From positions 310,001-374,000 of the forward strand of contig JAEACG010000003.1 of NCBI GenBank assembly GCA_016401345.1: DNA of 64,000 nt. The letters run 5' to 3'. How positions within the stretch are numbered: position 1 is the first letter of the stretch; the number at the start of each line of letters is the position of its first letter. The translations under genes were made by a program, and so were the position numbers. Below, in pieces: positions 43,028 through 52,174 of the stretch. The notes under the pieces are model-generated. The model was not told the DNA's origin, did not search any database, and saw nothing but the letters and a program-made list of their open reading frames with translations. Origin of the DNA: Fictibacillus nanhaiensis (lineage in GTDB: Bacteria > Bacillota > Bacilli > Bacillales > Fictibacillaceae).

Positions 43028-43086
43028 AGAAAGGTAAGAAGCAAAACAGTTAACCACACGTTAACCTCGCTACTTACCTTTTTCAT
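43028..43086. terminator. Bidirectional terminator with inner palindrome
   Basis: AAAGGTAAG / CTTACCTTT outer stem, GTTAAC / GTTAAC inner palindrome, A and T flanks; between convergent genes. Confidence 0.72.
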
Positions 43087-43112
43087 ATTTTCGTCCCCGT
43101 TGAACATGCGTT

Positions 43113-43583
43113 TTATGATTGGTCTACTAAGAAATAATCCGGCTCAAATGAACCTTCTATCAGCTTTTCTTTCACCACTTGGGGATGCAGCACATACTCA
43201 TTCAAATCCTCTAATGATACCCATTTAAAAACAAGCCGATCTGCTTCTAACACGGTAAATTCTTCACCATCATGAAGTGGCAACGGGTTTTCATCTGTGA
43301 TCTTAAAATATAATCCAACCTCGTGTATCTCTTTTTCTGCATATGTAAAAAAGTTTTCAACTGTCCATAAGAAACCATCAACCGTCACGTTCAAATCCAG
43401 TTCTTCTTTCATCTCTCGCTTTAAGCTCATCTTGGCATCTTCTCCGAGCTTCACCCGTCCACCTGGCAATGACCAGTTTGTCTCCGTTTTTGCTCGATGC
43501 ATGAGGACTCGACCTTCTTTAATCATTACCGCACCTACACGATAATTAAAAACCTGATGTTCCACATGAAACACTGCGTCCAT
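43113..43583 (-). CDS. NUDIX hydrolase
   Basis: 156 residues. The Nudix box is GGRVKLGEDAKMSLKREMKE, then ELDL (about residues 41-64); WSLPGG leads in. The box is complete in its key Glu residues although the usual EE-x-G is ELDL. It probably hydrolyses a nucleotide derivative; substrate unknown. GGGGGAA precedes the ATG. Confidence 0.87.
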   Translation of the reverse strand: MDAVFHVEHQVFNYRVGAVMIKEGRVLMHRAKTETNWSLPGGRVKLGEDAKMSLKREMKEELDLNVTVDGFLWTVENFFTYAEKEIHEVGLYFKITDENPLPLHDGEEFTVLEADRLVFKWVSLEDLNEYVLHPQVVKEKLIEGSFEPDYFLVDQS

Positions 43584-43701
43584 TTTATCTTCCCCCTTTT
43601 AAGTTAACTCCTTATTTTACCACTTCGAGCATTTTCAGTGAAAGCCGTTCCATTTACCGTTAAACTAAATAAAAAATACAAAAAATAAGGAGCTTGAGAA
43701 A

Positions 43702-44178
43702 ATGTCTGTATACGATTTTTCAGTTGAAACGATCAAAGGCGAGAAAACCGATCTAGACTCATACAAAGGTGATGTGCTCTTAATTGTAAATACGGCAAGT
43801 AAATGCGGTTTTACCCCTCAGTACAAAGGTCTTCAATCCATTTACGAAAGCCATAAAGAACAAGGATTATCCGTGCTTGGATTTCCATGTAACCAATTCG
43901 GAGCTCAAGAACCAGGATCCAGTGATGAGATCATGGAGTTCTGCGAGTTGAACTATGGCGTTAACTTTCCGATGTTCGCAAAAGTAGACGTAAACGGTGA
44001 TGAAGCGCATCCCCTATTTAAATACTTAGCCGCCGAAGCACCAGGAATCTTAGGATCTAAAGCGATCAAATGGAACTTCACAAAATTTTTAGTAGATCGA
44101 AATGGACAAGTTGTTAAGCGTTTTGCCCCAACGGACAAGCCTGAAACGATTGAAAAACATATACAAGAGCTTCTATAA
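43702..44178 (+). CDS. bsaA: Glutathione peroxidase family thiol peroxidase
   Basis: 158 residues. Peroxidatic Cys in [12 protein letters not shown] (about residue 36), second conserved motif LGFPCNQFG (resolving Cys about 64) and [12 protein letters not shown] near the end; catalytic tetrad Cys, Gln, Trp, Asn. It has Cys, not selenocysteine, so it likely uses thioredoxin or bacillithiol to reduce peroxides. AAGGAG precedes the ATG. Confidence 0.93.
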   Translation: MSVYDFSVETIKGEKTDLDSYKGDVLLIVNTASKCGFTPQYKGLQSIYESHKEQGLSVLGFPCNQFGAQEPGSSDEIMEFCELNYGVNFPMFAKVDVNGDEAHPLFKYLAAEAPGILGSKAIKWNFTKFLVDRNGQVVKRFAPTDKPETIEKHIQELL

Positions 44179-44183
44179 CACAA

Positions 44184-44226
44184 AAATAGCTGCTTAGAGG
44201 AACATTCCTCTGAGCAGCTTTTCTTT
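44184..44226. terminator. Bidirectional terminator
   Basis: AAATAGCTGCTTAGAGGAA / TTCCTCTGAGCAGCTTTT hairpin; between the peroxidase and the convergent YjiH gene. Confidence 0.88.
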
Positions 44227-45605
44227 TAAAACATAAGATGTGCCATTCCCACAACAATCGGAAGTGAGATGAAAGTACGTAAGAAAAAGATGATAACTAG
44301 TTCTTTAAAGTTAACAGGAATCTTAGAAGCTAATAGCAGACCGCCAACTTCAGACATATAGATCAATTGAATAACTGACATTGCCGCGATTACGAATCGA
44401 GTCAGCTCACTTTCAATACCTGCTCCAATGATAGAAGGAAGGAACATATCCGCAAATCCGATTACGATCGTCTGTGCTGCATCTGATGCATAAGGAACTT
44501 GTAGCAACTCTAAGATCGGTACAAAAGGTGCTCCAAGGTACGTGAAGAAAGGTGTGAACTCTGCGACCATCAATGCAGATGTTCCGATTGCCATTACGAT
44601 CGGTACAACGCCCATCCACATATCAAGTACGTTTTGAATTCCTTCTTTCACTAACGGTGCAGCTTTTTTATTTTGATCAGCGCGTTCAACCGCCTTTTTA
44701 AGACCAAATCGAAAAGGTGTCTGACCTTCAGGAATCACTTCATCCGCCACGTTTTCTTTTGCGCCCTCATAATACGTATCAGGCTTTCTGGACAAAGGTG
44801 GGATGCGTGGGATAATAATCGCACAAACTAACCCTGCTAAAACGACCGTTAAATAATACGGAACGATCATATGAGCCAAATCTACTTGAGCAAGAACAAC
44901 AATCGCAAATGTAATAGATACGACAGAAAATGTTGTACCGATTACAGCTGCCTCACGCTTCGTATAATATCCCTCTTCATACTGTTTGTTCGTTAATAGA
45001 ACACCGATGGTTCCATCCCCAAGCCATGATGCTAAGCAATCGATAGAAGATCGCCCAGGCAGTTTAAAAACGGGACGCATCACTTTAACGAGCATAGCTC
45101 CACAAAGCTCTAACAAGCCGAAGTTGAATAACAAAGGTAAGAACAGTCCTGCAAATAAGAACACAGAAAACAATACAGGAATCAAATCATAAAGCAGAAG
45201 CTGCCCTGTATTTTCGGACCATACCGCTTCCGGCCCAAGCTTGAACAACGTCATCACAGCAAAAATCAATCCTACTAATCGAATCAATTGCCATACGATA
45301 TTCACATTGAACAATGTATTTAAAAACGGTTTATTTACGATTGCTTTAGGCTTAAACAAGAATGTTCCTAAAGATCCAATGACCGTAATCGCTATGATAG
45401 CCGTCATGATCTTCGGAATATGTGGACCTATTCCATCCTGCAACATCCCTGCTAAAATCGCTACAGGAATGGTAATTTCCCCATCATATGAGATAGGAAT
45501 CATAAATAAAAATATTCCAACCAGTGATGGTACTATAAATTTCATTAATCGACTAGAACTTGTTTGTTTCATTTGATCATCAATCTGTTGTTTTGGTAAA
45601 CCCAT
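44226..45605 (-). CDS. YjiH family membrane protein (nucleoside-recognition GATE domain)
   Basis: 459 residues with about ten membrane helices and two Gate domains (SSIDCLASWLGDGTIGVLL near residue 190; MFLPSIIGAGIESELTRF near 400). The family is predicted to move a nucleoside-like or amino-acid-like solute; the substrate is unproven. The start follows AGGAAGAGAGG. A promoter and a cre site precede it, so it should be repressed by CcpA when preferred sugars are present. Confidence 0.85.
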   Translation of the reverse strand: MGLPKQQIDDQMKQTSSSRLMKFIVPSLVGIFLFMIPISYDGEITIPVAILAGMLQDGIGPHIPKIMTAIIAITVIGSLGTFLFKPKAIVNKPFLNTLFNVNIVWQLIRLVGLIFAVMTLFKLGPEAVWSENTGQLLLYDLIPVLFSVFLFAGLFLPLLFNFGLLELCGAMLVKVMRPVFKLPGRSSIDCLASWLGDGTIGVLLTNKQYEEGYYTKREAAVIGTTFSVVSITFAIVVLAQVDLAHMIVPYYLTVVLAGLVCAIIIPRIPPLSRKPDTYYEGAKENVADEVIPEGQTPFRFGLKKAVERADQNKKAAPLVKEGIQNVLDMWMGVVPIVMAIGTSALMVAEFTPFFTYLGAPFVPILELLQVPYASDAAQTIVIGFADMFLPSIIGAGIESELTRFVIAAMSVIQLIYMSEVGGLLLASKIPVNFKELVIIFFLRTFISLPIVVGMAHLMF

Positions 45606-45630
45606 TATCTTATGCCTCTCTTCCTACGAT

Positions 45631-45644
45631 GTAAAGCGCTTTCA
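45631..45644. promoter_or_regulatory. cre site (CcpA) upstream of the YjiH gene
   Basis: Contains the perfect core AAAGCGCTTT; reads TGAAAGCGCTTTAC on the minus strand. It lies downstream of the promoter's expected start, a roadblock position. Confidence 0.7.
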
Positions 45645-45661
45645 TACACTTTCCATTTCCA

Positions 45662-45690
45662 AGTATATGTTGATTCTACAATTTTCGCAA
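45662..45690 (-). promoter_or_regulatory. SigA promoter of the YjiH gene
   Basis: -35 TTGCGA (45685-45690), 17-bp spacer, -10 TATACT (45662-45667) on the minus strand. Confidence 0.65.
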
Positions 45691-45745
45691 TATTGTAAGA
45701 AATGCTAGTTTTTTTATAAAATCCTAGTGTTTCTTTCCTTTTCCA

Positions 45746-46438
45746 CTAAATCTCTAAACCTTTTTTTAGGTCACTAAGCTCGTCATCCCTTAAGTACCGC
45801 CACTTCCCAGTTTCCAATGCATGAAGGTGTATATTCATAATGCGTATACGCTCTAATTTCTCTACTTCGTATCCTAGCGTTTTACACATACGTCGAATCT
45901 GTCTGTTTAATCCTTGGGTAAGCGTGATTCTAAAAACAAACTTGCTTACATGCTCTGTTTTCGCAGGTTTGGTTACAGCATTTAAGATGAGAACACCTTG
46001 AGCCATTTTTTGAAGAAACAATTCGGTAACAGGTTGATCGACTGTCACTTCATATTCTTTCTCATGACCATAATCAGATTGTGAAATCCGATTTGCCAGC
46101 TCTCCATCATTCGTTAATAGAATCAAACCTTGGGAGGCTTTATCTAACCTACCAACAGCAAAAACACGCTCCGACATATCGATATATTCTAGAATGTTTC
46201 CATCAATATCAGGATTTGATGTGGTCGTGACTCCAACTGGTTTGTTAAAAGCGAGGTAGATTGCTGACACTTTTTGAGGAATTACTTTACCATCAATAAG
46301 GACAGTATCCATCTCATGTACAAAACTATCTTTATTAGCAATCTCACCATTTATAGAAATCCGGCCACTCTTCAATAGCCGATTCGTCTCTCGTCTAGAA
46401 CAATAACCCGTTAAACTTATATATTTATGAATGCGCAT
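45746..46438 (-). CDS. rluF: rRNA pseudouridine synthase, RluF/RsuA family
   Basis: 230 residues. An S4 RNA-binding domain (IHKYISLTGYCSRRETNRLL) leads into the synthase domain with the catalytic Asp in VGRLDKASQGLILLTNDG (about residue 104) and the late motif GLNRQIRRMCKTLGYEV. The CSRRETNRLL form is typical of RluF-like enzymes that modify 23S rRNA; RsuA/RluB are the alternatives. The ATG follows GAGG; the upstream in-frame ATG at 46471 lacks a ribosome site. Confidence 0.86.
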   Translation of the reverse strand: MRIHKYISLTGYCSRRETNRLLKSGRISINGEIANKDSFVHEMDTVLIDGKVIPQKVSAIYLAFNKPVGVTTTSNPDIDGNILEYIDMSERVFAVGRLDKASQGLILLTNDGELANRISQSDYGHEKEYEVTVDQPVTELFLQKMAQGVLILNAVTKPAKTEHVSKFVFRITLTQGLNRQIRRMCKTLGYEVEKLERIRIMNIHLHALETGKWRYLRDDELSDLKKGLEI

Positions 46439-46687
46439 GCTGATCCTCGCTTCAACGTTGTGATTATGCACAACAGTTTATAATTATAACTCCAAATGAA
46501 TATAATTTCGATAGTTTTTATAAATATCCATTATTTTTCACTTCTATATACATACTAACATTTTTATTTACTGCGATTTATTGATGCTCTTAGTGTTAAA
46601 AACAAAGACCAAAAATTTTTTCATCGAAATTCTTTTCAACCCTCTTATCTAACTTGTACTATGAAGGAGGAAAGGGAGGTCATCAAA

Positions 46688-47839
46688 ATGGAACGTAGAG
46701 TATTGTCAGAAACAGAATTTGAAAAATCCATACAGCTTTCTCAATATGCTTTTCAGTACATCGTAAAGAAAGAGGATCTGCCAAAACGTTATGAAATGAT
46801 GAAGAGACAAGAAATTTGGGGAGAGTTTGAAAACGACGAGCTTATTTCTAAACTTCACATTCATTCTCTAGAAATCTCTATTGAAAACCAGCGCTTTTCA
46901 ATGGGTGGAATTGCAGGTGTAGCTACATGGCCAGAGCATCGCAGAAAAGGGTCAGTCACCCGCCTATTACAACAAGCGCTTATTAGGATGAAAGAAAATG
47001 GCCAAAGTATCAGCTTTCTGCATCCTTTCAATATTCAATTCTATCGTCGGTTCGGCTGGGAGCTTACTGCCTCATTGAACAAATATACACTAAACAAAAG
47101 CGATCTCGTCCGTTATGAAGATGTTTCTGGAACGATTTCCAGGTTATCTGAAGAAGACGGAAACGACTTACTGAATATGGTTTATGAAGGATGGTTCCAT
47201 TCATACAATCATCTGCTTGTGCGCTCAGACTATTGGTGGAACAATCATGTGTTCACAGAAGGCTACAACCGTATCCTGTATAAGGATGAAAACGGAGTAG
47301 CAAAGGGATATTTATGCTGCAAGGTAGCAGATAAATTGCTTGATGTTCAAGAGTTTATCTATGTAAACGATGATGCGCGTCGAGCTTTATGGAATTTTAT
47401 CTGTCAGCATGATTCGATGGTAGACAAGGTAAAGATAGTAGCGCCATCCGATGATCAGCTTCCGTTTTTACTGAACAATCCACGGATTCACCAAGAGCAC
47501 TATCCATACTTCATGGCACGAATTGTAGATGTTGAAAACTTTTTAAAGCAATATCCTTTTAAAAACATGGAAGGTGGACTTACTCTATCTATAACGGATG
47601 AAAAAGCTGAATGGAACAACGGTACGTTCACTATCGATGAAGATGGTGTTACAAGAGATTCAGAAACGGGAGCAGAAGCATTAGTTATGGATGTACAAAC
47701 GTTAGCAGCAGCTCTTTTAGGCTCACAAAAGCCCCCGTTTTTATTTTCATGCGGCAAAATCAAAGGAAAACAAGAAGACGTTGATCGTTTTGAAAAAATC
47801 ATTACAAACAAGCCCGCAGCTTTCCTTGATTTCTTTTAA
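46688..47839 (+). CDS. Eis-like GNAT acetyltransferase
   Basis: 383 residues in three parts: an N-terminal GNAT domain with acetyl-CoA loop VATWPEHRRKGSVTRLLQQA (about 75-95), a second degenerate GNAT domain, and a C-terminal SCP2-like sterol-carrier fold (about 285-383). This is the architecture of Eis (enhanced intracellular survival) proteins, which acetylate amines including aminoglycosides. The protein's own substrate is unknown. The ATG at 46688 is 9 nt after GGGAGG. Confidence 0.88.
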   Translation: MERRVLSETEFEKSIQLSQYAFQYIVKKEDLPKRYEMMKRQEIWGEFENDELISKLHIHSLEISIENQRFSMGGIAGVATWPEHRRKGSVTRLLQQALIRMKENGQSISFLHPFNIQFYRRFGWELTASLNKYTLNKSDLVRYEDVSGTISRLSEEDGNDLLNMVYEGWFHSYNHLLVRSDYWWNNHVFTEGYNRILYKDENGVAKGYLCCKVADKLLDVQEFIYVNDDARRALWNFICQHDSMVDKVKIVAPSDDQLPFLLNNPRIHQEHYPYFMARIVDVENFLKQYPFKNMEGGLTLSITDEKAEWNNGTFTIDEDGVTRDSETGAEALVMDVQTLAAALLGSQKPPFLFSCGKIKGKQEDVDRFEKIITNKPAAFLDFF

Positions 47840-47890
47840 TAGGTTACTGCTAAAAGTCAGTAGCTTATAAATGTTTTTTCTCATCTTTTG

Positions 47891-48030
47891 CAAGTTGATT
47901 GTAGCATAAGGTTGCCGACTCCTACGGGACGAGCGGTCAGGTGGAGACTCCTAATGGCGCAACCCGGCAGGAGGCTCACCGTTCGCCCCGTGGAAAGCGT
48001 GCAACCTGGAGCGGAAATCAACCACTTTCA
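47891..48030 (-). repeat. 135-bp palindromic intergenic repeat, copy G (subtype 2)
   Basis: Reverse copy, CAAGTTGATTGTAGC to CAACCACTTTCAA. Arms CCTACGGGACGAGCGG and CCGTTCGCCCCGTGG pair; relative to copy B one A-T pair is replaced by a G-C pair on both sides. Confidence 0.87.
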
Positions 48031-48069
48031 AGGACTAAAATATACGCTTAAGCAGCCTTGTCAAAAACA

Positions 48070-48107
48070 AGCCTTATCCCTCATTGGATAAGGCTTATTT
48101 TAATTCA
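48070..48107 (+). terminator. Terminator-like hairpin downstream of repeat G
   Basis: AAGCCTTATCC / GGATAAGGCTT with a TATTTT tail; ends any transcript running through the repeat. Confidence 0.75.
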
Positions 48108-48178
48108 GCATGTTTCAGGGAAAACTGAGAGGGAAAAGGATAAGTAGACCCTTTTTCTAAAATAGGAGGTATTCATTC

Positions 48179-48370
48179 ATGAGCGACAAGACAGATAAAC
48201 AAAAGCAATCCGAGGACATCGCTGAGAAAAACTTTGAACTTCATAAGAAAAACAAATCAAAAACAGATAAGGAATTAGAAACCGTTCACGAGCAGATAAA
48301 CGATACGTTCAATCAAGGTACCATTGATCAAAAAGAGATCAATAAAAAGGACAAAAAGACGGATAAATAG
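48179..48370 (+). CDS. Small charged protein of unknown function (63 aa)
   Basis: No Cys, Trp or Tyr, and nearly all Lys/Asp/Glu/Gln; probably disordered or a single helix (SEDIAEKNFELHKKNKSKTD, then EQINDTFNQG). AGGAGG is perfectly spaced before the ATG, and a terminator follows immediately, both of which support expression. It resembles the small hydrophilic stress or spore proteins of bacilli in composition only. Confidence 0.72.
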   Translation: MSDKTDKQKQSEDIAEKNFELHKKNKSKTDKELETVHEQINDTFNQGTIDQKEINKKDKKTDK

Positions 48371-48402
48371 CGAAAAGCCTCTCAATCTCGAGAGGCTTTT
48401 TC
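48371..48402. terminator. Bidirectional terminator
   Basis: AAAAGCCTCTC / GAGAGGCTTTTT hairpin between convergent genes. Confidence 0.87.
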
Positions 48403-48412
48403 TTATGACGTT

Positions 48413-49042
48413 CTAAATGAGTCTGGAAGTTATTTCATCGGCAAACATCACCATATGATTTTTGTTCTTATCAAAGATCACGATCTCTCCAGCATAATCT
48501 TTTTTAAGCCTTGCTGCAGCTTCGTCTGTCACATATTTTAGATGTGTGTATAGCATTTCTTTTACTTGTTGTTCTGACCAGTTTGGATTCGCTTTACTCA
48601 TGAATTTAGCGATATCATCAGCGTTTCGATACCAATCTTTATTGATTTTCGCCGCTTTCACCGTATCGCCTTTTTTCACTGCATCTACTAACTGCCCCGC
48701 GATGACAATATGCTCTGTTAATAATTTCCCGAGTTCGTTCCCGGCTTTATCTCCGTAATAGGGCTTGATGGAGTTACCGATATCGGTTTGATTCTGCAAC
48801 AGTCTCTTTAATACAGCGTCTTGATCCTTAGCTCCTTCAGTCGCGCTAACAATGTAGGATCTCGTCCAATAAACATGGTCTTTCCACAGCCTTCTTTGCA
48901 AAGAATACAAATCAATAGCGTTCTGGCTATAACACGGCCCTTGAACTCTTTGCTTTGATTTGGCTTCTGCTGTTAATGGTGTTGTAAAAATAGGTAACGT
49001 TATTGCAAGCACCATAATCATACTTAACATTTTTTTATACAT
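48413..49042 (-). CDS. Secreted helical protein of unknown function
   Basis: 209 residues. A signal peptide covers residues 1-27 (MYKKMLSMIMVLAITLP, cleavage after AEA). The mature protein is mostly helical; LQRRLWKDHVYWTRSYIVS near residue 48 and a related NKDWYRNADDIAKFM later suggest a four-helix bundle with a His/Asp/Trp patch. AAGGAG precedes the ATG. Bacillus homologues exist under unrelated automatic names; I assign no function. Confidence 0.75.
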   Translation of the reverse strand: MYKKMLSMIMVLAITLPIFTTPLTAEAKSKQRVQGPCYSQNAIDLYSLQRRLWKDHVYWTRSYIVSATEGAKDQDAVLKRLLQNQTDIGNSIKPYYGDKAGNELGKLLTEHIVIAGQLVDAVKKGDTVKAAKINKDWYRNADDIAKFMSKANPNWSEQQVKEMLYTHLKYVTDEAAARLKKDYAGEIVIFDKNKNHMVMFADEITSRLI

Positions 49043-49108
49043 ATGAACTCTCCTTCATGTTCGATTCATATGTAGTTTGTATCGTTGCCATTTTTTCATT
49101 CTTAGAAC

Positions 49109-49150
49109 ATTAAAAAAGAACAGTGAACACTTTGCCCACTGTTCTTTAAA
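49109..49150 (-). terminator. Terminator of the catalase gene
   Basis: AAAGAACAGTG / CACTGTTCTTT hairpin flanked by an A-run (T-run on the minus strand). Confidence 0.83.
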
Positions 49151-49153
49151 TCC

Positions 49154-51193
49154 TTATACTTGGCGATTCCAATGACGATGTACGGAAATAGCTTCAGTAA
49201 AGTATTTTACAAACTCATCTTTTCCTTCACCACTTACAACACCCGGTTCTCCAGCTAGTTCTGCTTCTTTTAGCCACTGAAGACCTTCATGAGTACCACC
49301 AATCGGTTTAAAATGCGCGAAGGCTTCATTAACGAAGTGCAAGGCATTCTTCTTAAACGTAGCACCATCACTTCCACCTACCACATAAATAGCATCAAAG
49401 ATAACGGAAGTCGCCGTTAAGAACGTATGCATGACCTCTAGCTCAGACCCATCATCCGCCGTTCGTTTTCCTAACTTATCACTGATACATTCACCTTGAA
49501 TACCACTGCTCTTTAAAGATTGCAGGATTTCTGCTACTTCACCACTCACAGTTGACCCAACAATGACCCCTACTTTTCTTGTTTTTGGGCTTTTAAACGT
49601 ATTCAGCTGACTTAGAGCAGGTGAAGACTTCGTTACGGAAGATTCTTCTCCTTGAGGAGGTACAGCATCAATCGCTTCGGCAAAAGCAGTCGCAAGCTCC
49701 AAGCTCACGTTTGCAAACATATCAACGACTTGCTGTTGAACCGATTTACTCTTCACTTTACCGAGTTCAAAGCTAAAAGCATTCTTTAGATGCTGTTTTT
49801 CCGGCTCGCTCATACTGTTCCAGAAAAGTGTGGCTTGAGAGAAGTGATCTTTAAAGCTCTCGCTTCGGCCTCTGATCTTTCTTCCGTCCACTTTCTCTTG
49901 ATAATGAACATATCCGCCTTCTGCTTCTGGAGTAGGTGAAGGGGTGTTCGCTGCAAGTGAATTCTTATGATAGCTCACTTGCCCTCTGTTGATCGTCTGT
50001 CGTGATATTCCATCACGCTGATTGTTATGAAACGGACAAACAGGTCGATTGATCGGAAGCTCGTGGAAGTTCGGTCCCCCTAGACGAGAAAGCTGTGTAT
50101 CCGTATAAGAGAACAACCGTCCTTGTAGAAGAGGATCGTTTGAAAAATCGATTCCCGGTACAACATGACCAGGATGAAAAGCGACCTGCTCCGTTTCGGC
50201 AAACACGTTATCCACGTTCCGGTTCAACGTCATCTTGCCGACAAGTTTTACTGGCACATCTTCTTCTGGCCACAATTTAGTAGGATCTAAGATATCAAAA
50301 TCAAAGTTAAATTCATCTTCTTCTGCAATAATTTGAAGTCCTAGTTCATACTCAGGGTAATCCCCATTTTCAATGGATTCCCATAGATCTCTCCGGTGAA
50401 AATCCGGATCTTTCCCGGAGATCTTTTGTGCCTCATCCCACACGAGAGAATGTGTGCCTAAGACCGGCTTCCAGTGAAACTTCACGAAATGTGCTTTTCC
50501 TTCGTCGTTCACAAGTCTGAACGTATGAACCCCGAACCCTTCCATCATACGAAAGCTTCGTGGAATCGCTCGGTCTGACATTGCCCACATCACCATATGA
50601 GCTGATTCTTGGTTGTTGGCTACAAAGTCCCAAAACGTATCATGCGCGCTTGCTGCTTGCGGCATCTCGTTATGAGGTTCAGGTTTTAACGCATGAACAA
50701 GATCAGGGAACTTGATTGCATCTTGAATGAAGAATACAGGAATATTGTTTCCGACAAGATCGTAGTTTCCTTCTTCTGTATAAAACTTTGTTGCAAAACC
50801 GCGCGCGTCACGCACCGTTTCAGCAGATCCACGTGAACCAGCTACGGTCGAAAAACGTACGAACGTTGGTGTTTTTTTAGAGGTGTCATTTAAGAAATCC
50901 GCTTTTGTAAATTCTCCTAAAGACTCATATAATTCAAACTCACCATGAGCCGCGAACCCACGAGCATGTACGATACGCTCTGGAATTCTTTCATGGTCAA
51001 AGTGAGTCATTTTTTCCCGAAAATGAAAATCTTCCATAAGTGTTGGACCACGTTCTCCCGCTTTTAGCGAGAACTCGTCTTCAGCAACTTTTAACCCTTG
51101 ATTGGTCGTTAATTTTTTGCCTTTGTCATCTGCACGATACTGTTCCAGCTGTTCGTTCTTGCTGTTGCCGTTCACTTTATTCTGATCGCTCAT
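49154..51193 (-). CDS. katE: Large-subunit catalase (KatE/HPII type)
   Basis: 679 residues. Core domain: distal His in [12 protein letters not shown], Asn in [12 protein letters not shown], and proximal haem Tyr in [14 protein letters not shown] (about residue 360). The C-terminal about 150 residues form the flavodoxin/amidotransferase-like domain of clade 2 catalases ([18 protein letters not shown]). It splits H2O2 in the cytoplasm. The ATG at 51193 follows GAGAGG; an in-frame ATG at 51223 lacks a site. Confidence 0.94.
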   Translation of the reverse strand: MSDQNKVNGNSKNEQLEQYRADDKGKKLTTNQGLKVAEDEFSLKAGERGPTLMEDFHFREKMTHFDHERIPERIVHARGFAAHGEFELYESLGEFTKADFLNDTSKKTPTFVRFSTVAGSRGSAETVRDARGFATKFYTEEGNYDLVGNNIPVFFIQDAIKFPDLVHALKPEPHNEMPQAASAHDTFWDFVANNQESAHMVMWAMSDRAIPRSFRMMEGFGVHTFRLVNDEGKAHFVKFHWKPVLGTHSLVWDEAQKISGKDPDFHRRDLWESIENGDYPEYELGLQIIAEEDEFNFDFDILDPTKLWPEEDVPVKLVGKMTLNRNVDNVFAETEQVAFHPGHVVPGIDFSNDPLLQGRLFSYTDTQLSRLGGPNFHELPINRPVCPFHNNQRDGISRQTINRGQVSYHKNSLAANTPSPTPEAEGGYVHYQEKVDGRKIRGRSESFKDHFSQATLFWNSMSEPEKQHLKNAFSFELGKVKSKSVQQQVVDMFANVSLELATAFAEAIDAVPPQGEESSVTKSSPALSQLNTFKSPKTRKVGVIVGSTVSGEVAEILQSLKSSGIQGECISDKLGKRTADDGSELEVMHTFLTATSVIFDAIYVVGGSDGATFKKNALHFVNEAFAHFKPIGGTHEGLQWLKEAELAGEPGVVSGEGKDEFVKYFTEAISVHRHWNRQV

Positions 51194-51269
51194 ATAACTA
51201 ATCCTCTCTTTATGTATTTTCACATCACAAAGAGACCTTTCCCTACCTGTGTTGGAAGCAAACTGATAT

Positions 51270-51299
51270 TTTATAAAAGTTCTACTCCTTTAAAGTCAA
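51270..51299 (-). promoter_or_regulatory. SigA-like promoter of the catalase gene
   Basis: -35 TTGACT (51294-51299), 18-bp spacer, -10 TATAAA (51270-51275) on the minus strand. Confidence 0.55.
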
Positions 51300-51309
51300 A
51301 ATAGTTACT

Positions 51310-51343
51310 GTTTCGTGTACCGAAACTGATCGTTTCATATACC
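51310..51343. promoter_or_regulatory. Repeated 12-mer and inverted repeat upstream of the catalase gene
   Basis: GTTTCGTGTACC (51310) and GTTTCATATACC (51332) are direct repeats 22 bp apart. The first is part of the inverted repeat GTTTCG-tgtac-CGAAAC. It lies just upstream of the catalase -35 box, where an activator could bind. Confidence 0.45.
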
Positions 51344-51360
51344 TAGATGGGTATTATTTC

Positions 51361-51460
51361 ATTTTAATCCAGAAGTTTAGGGAGCCAATCGAGAAATTTC
51401 GGCTGTTTATCCACGAGATTAGTCGCTCAATCCAAAAGTTTTAGTCGTTTATCCGCAAGT
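51361..51460 (-). repeat. 21-bp periodic array, family 2 (GTGGAT), locus 2
   Basis: Read on the minus strand, the (T)GGAT or CGAT core falls every 21 bp (plus-strand ATCC/ATCG at 51367, 51388, 51409, 51430, 51451). Units such as TCGTGGATAAACAGCCGAAAT match the array at 14476-14580. It occupies the gap between catalase and the ParM partner gene. Confidence 0.82.
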
Positions 51461-51536
51461 TTACAATCCTCGACAAATTACGCCTACCTATTTCTCTCAC
51501 ATACCCCCGAATAACTAATAAAAGCTCATAATCATA

Positions 51537-51566
51537 AAAAAACGCAGCTGAGGATTCAGCTGCGCT
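51537..51566 (-). terminator. Terminator of the parM operon
   Basis: CGCAGCTGAATCCTCAGCTGCG hairpin (stem CGCAGCTGA) on the minus strand followed by TTTTTTT. Confidence 0.87.
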
Positions 51567-51572
51567 CTCTAG

Positions 51573-52160
51573 TTACTTATTCATATGTGCAAGGAAATCC
51601 CCAAGCAGATCTTCCATTTCCTGCTCGGGACTTTGTGTTTCTTCCTTTTCTTCAGGCTCATCTCGCTTTGCACTGTTCCAATCGAATTGACTAAGGTCAT
51701 CATCGTCAAAATCATCAGTTGAGTGCTCGGTTTCAAGTGGGTTTTCATACTGATCCAATGAATTCACATCGCGCGGTACATCTTCTTGAAGATATAGAGC
51801 TTGGTCAATATCGGTTGCATTGCTGTTTAAAGCCGCAAGTAAAGATGCTGTTCTTACAGGATTGGAAATGAGCTGATACAAAATATTGCCTAACAAGGCC
51901 TCTGAATGTTCATGCTTCAACCAATCACGCTGCATCTTACTTAAATTTTTCGGCAACGGTATCGTAATCGTCTCTCGATCTCTTTGGATGTCTTGTCCAA
52001 CACCTTGAAGAACATACTCTGAGATCTTGCTCGAAAAATTGCGCCTCTCCGTCTCTTTTAGCTTTTGAAGCTGCTTGATGACGTGATCTGGGGTGTCAGA
52101 GGGGATACGAAAAGCAATCGTTTTACCTCTTGTAATCTCATTGGATGCTTTCTTGTCCAT
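51573..52160 (-). CDS. Small partner protein of the ParM-like system, putative DNA-binding adaptor
   Basis: 195 residues. The N-terminal half is basic with a strand followed by two helices (KTIAFRIPSDTPDHVIKQLQ; RRNFSSKISEYVLQGV), a layout seen in ribbon-helix-helix adaptors such as ParR/StbB. The C-terminal third is extremely acidic (DDFDDDDLSQFDW; EEKEETQSPEQEMEDLLGDF) and ends in a short amphipathic helix, which in ParR-type proteins contacts the filament. It is 14 bp downstream of parM. Role inferred from context and shape. Confidence 0.78.
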   Translation of the reverse strand: MDKKASNEITRGKTIAFRIPSDTPDHVIKQLQKLKETERRNFSSKISEYVLQGVGQDIQRDRETITIPLPKNLSKMQRDWLKHEHSEALLGNILYQLISNPVRTASLLAALNSNATDIDQALYLQEDVPRDVNSLDQYENPLETEHSTDDFDDDDLSQFDWNSAKRDEPEEKEETQSPEQEMEDLLGDFLAHMNK

Positions 52161-52174
52161 TTCATCACCCTTGC

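Noticed and set aside
51332-51354. SigB-like promoter GTTTCA and GGGTAT near the catalase gene
   Set aside because: It lies on the plus strand, pointing away from catalase, and the spacer is only 11 bp, shorter than usual.
51573-52160. The ParM partner as an antitoxin of a toxin-antitoxin pair
   Set aside because: It has a basic N-terminal fold like ribbon-helix-helix proteins, but no toxin gene is adjacent, and the acidic C-terminal tail and parM coupling point to an adaptor.
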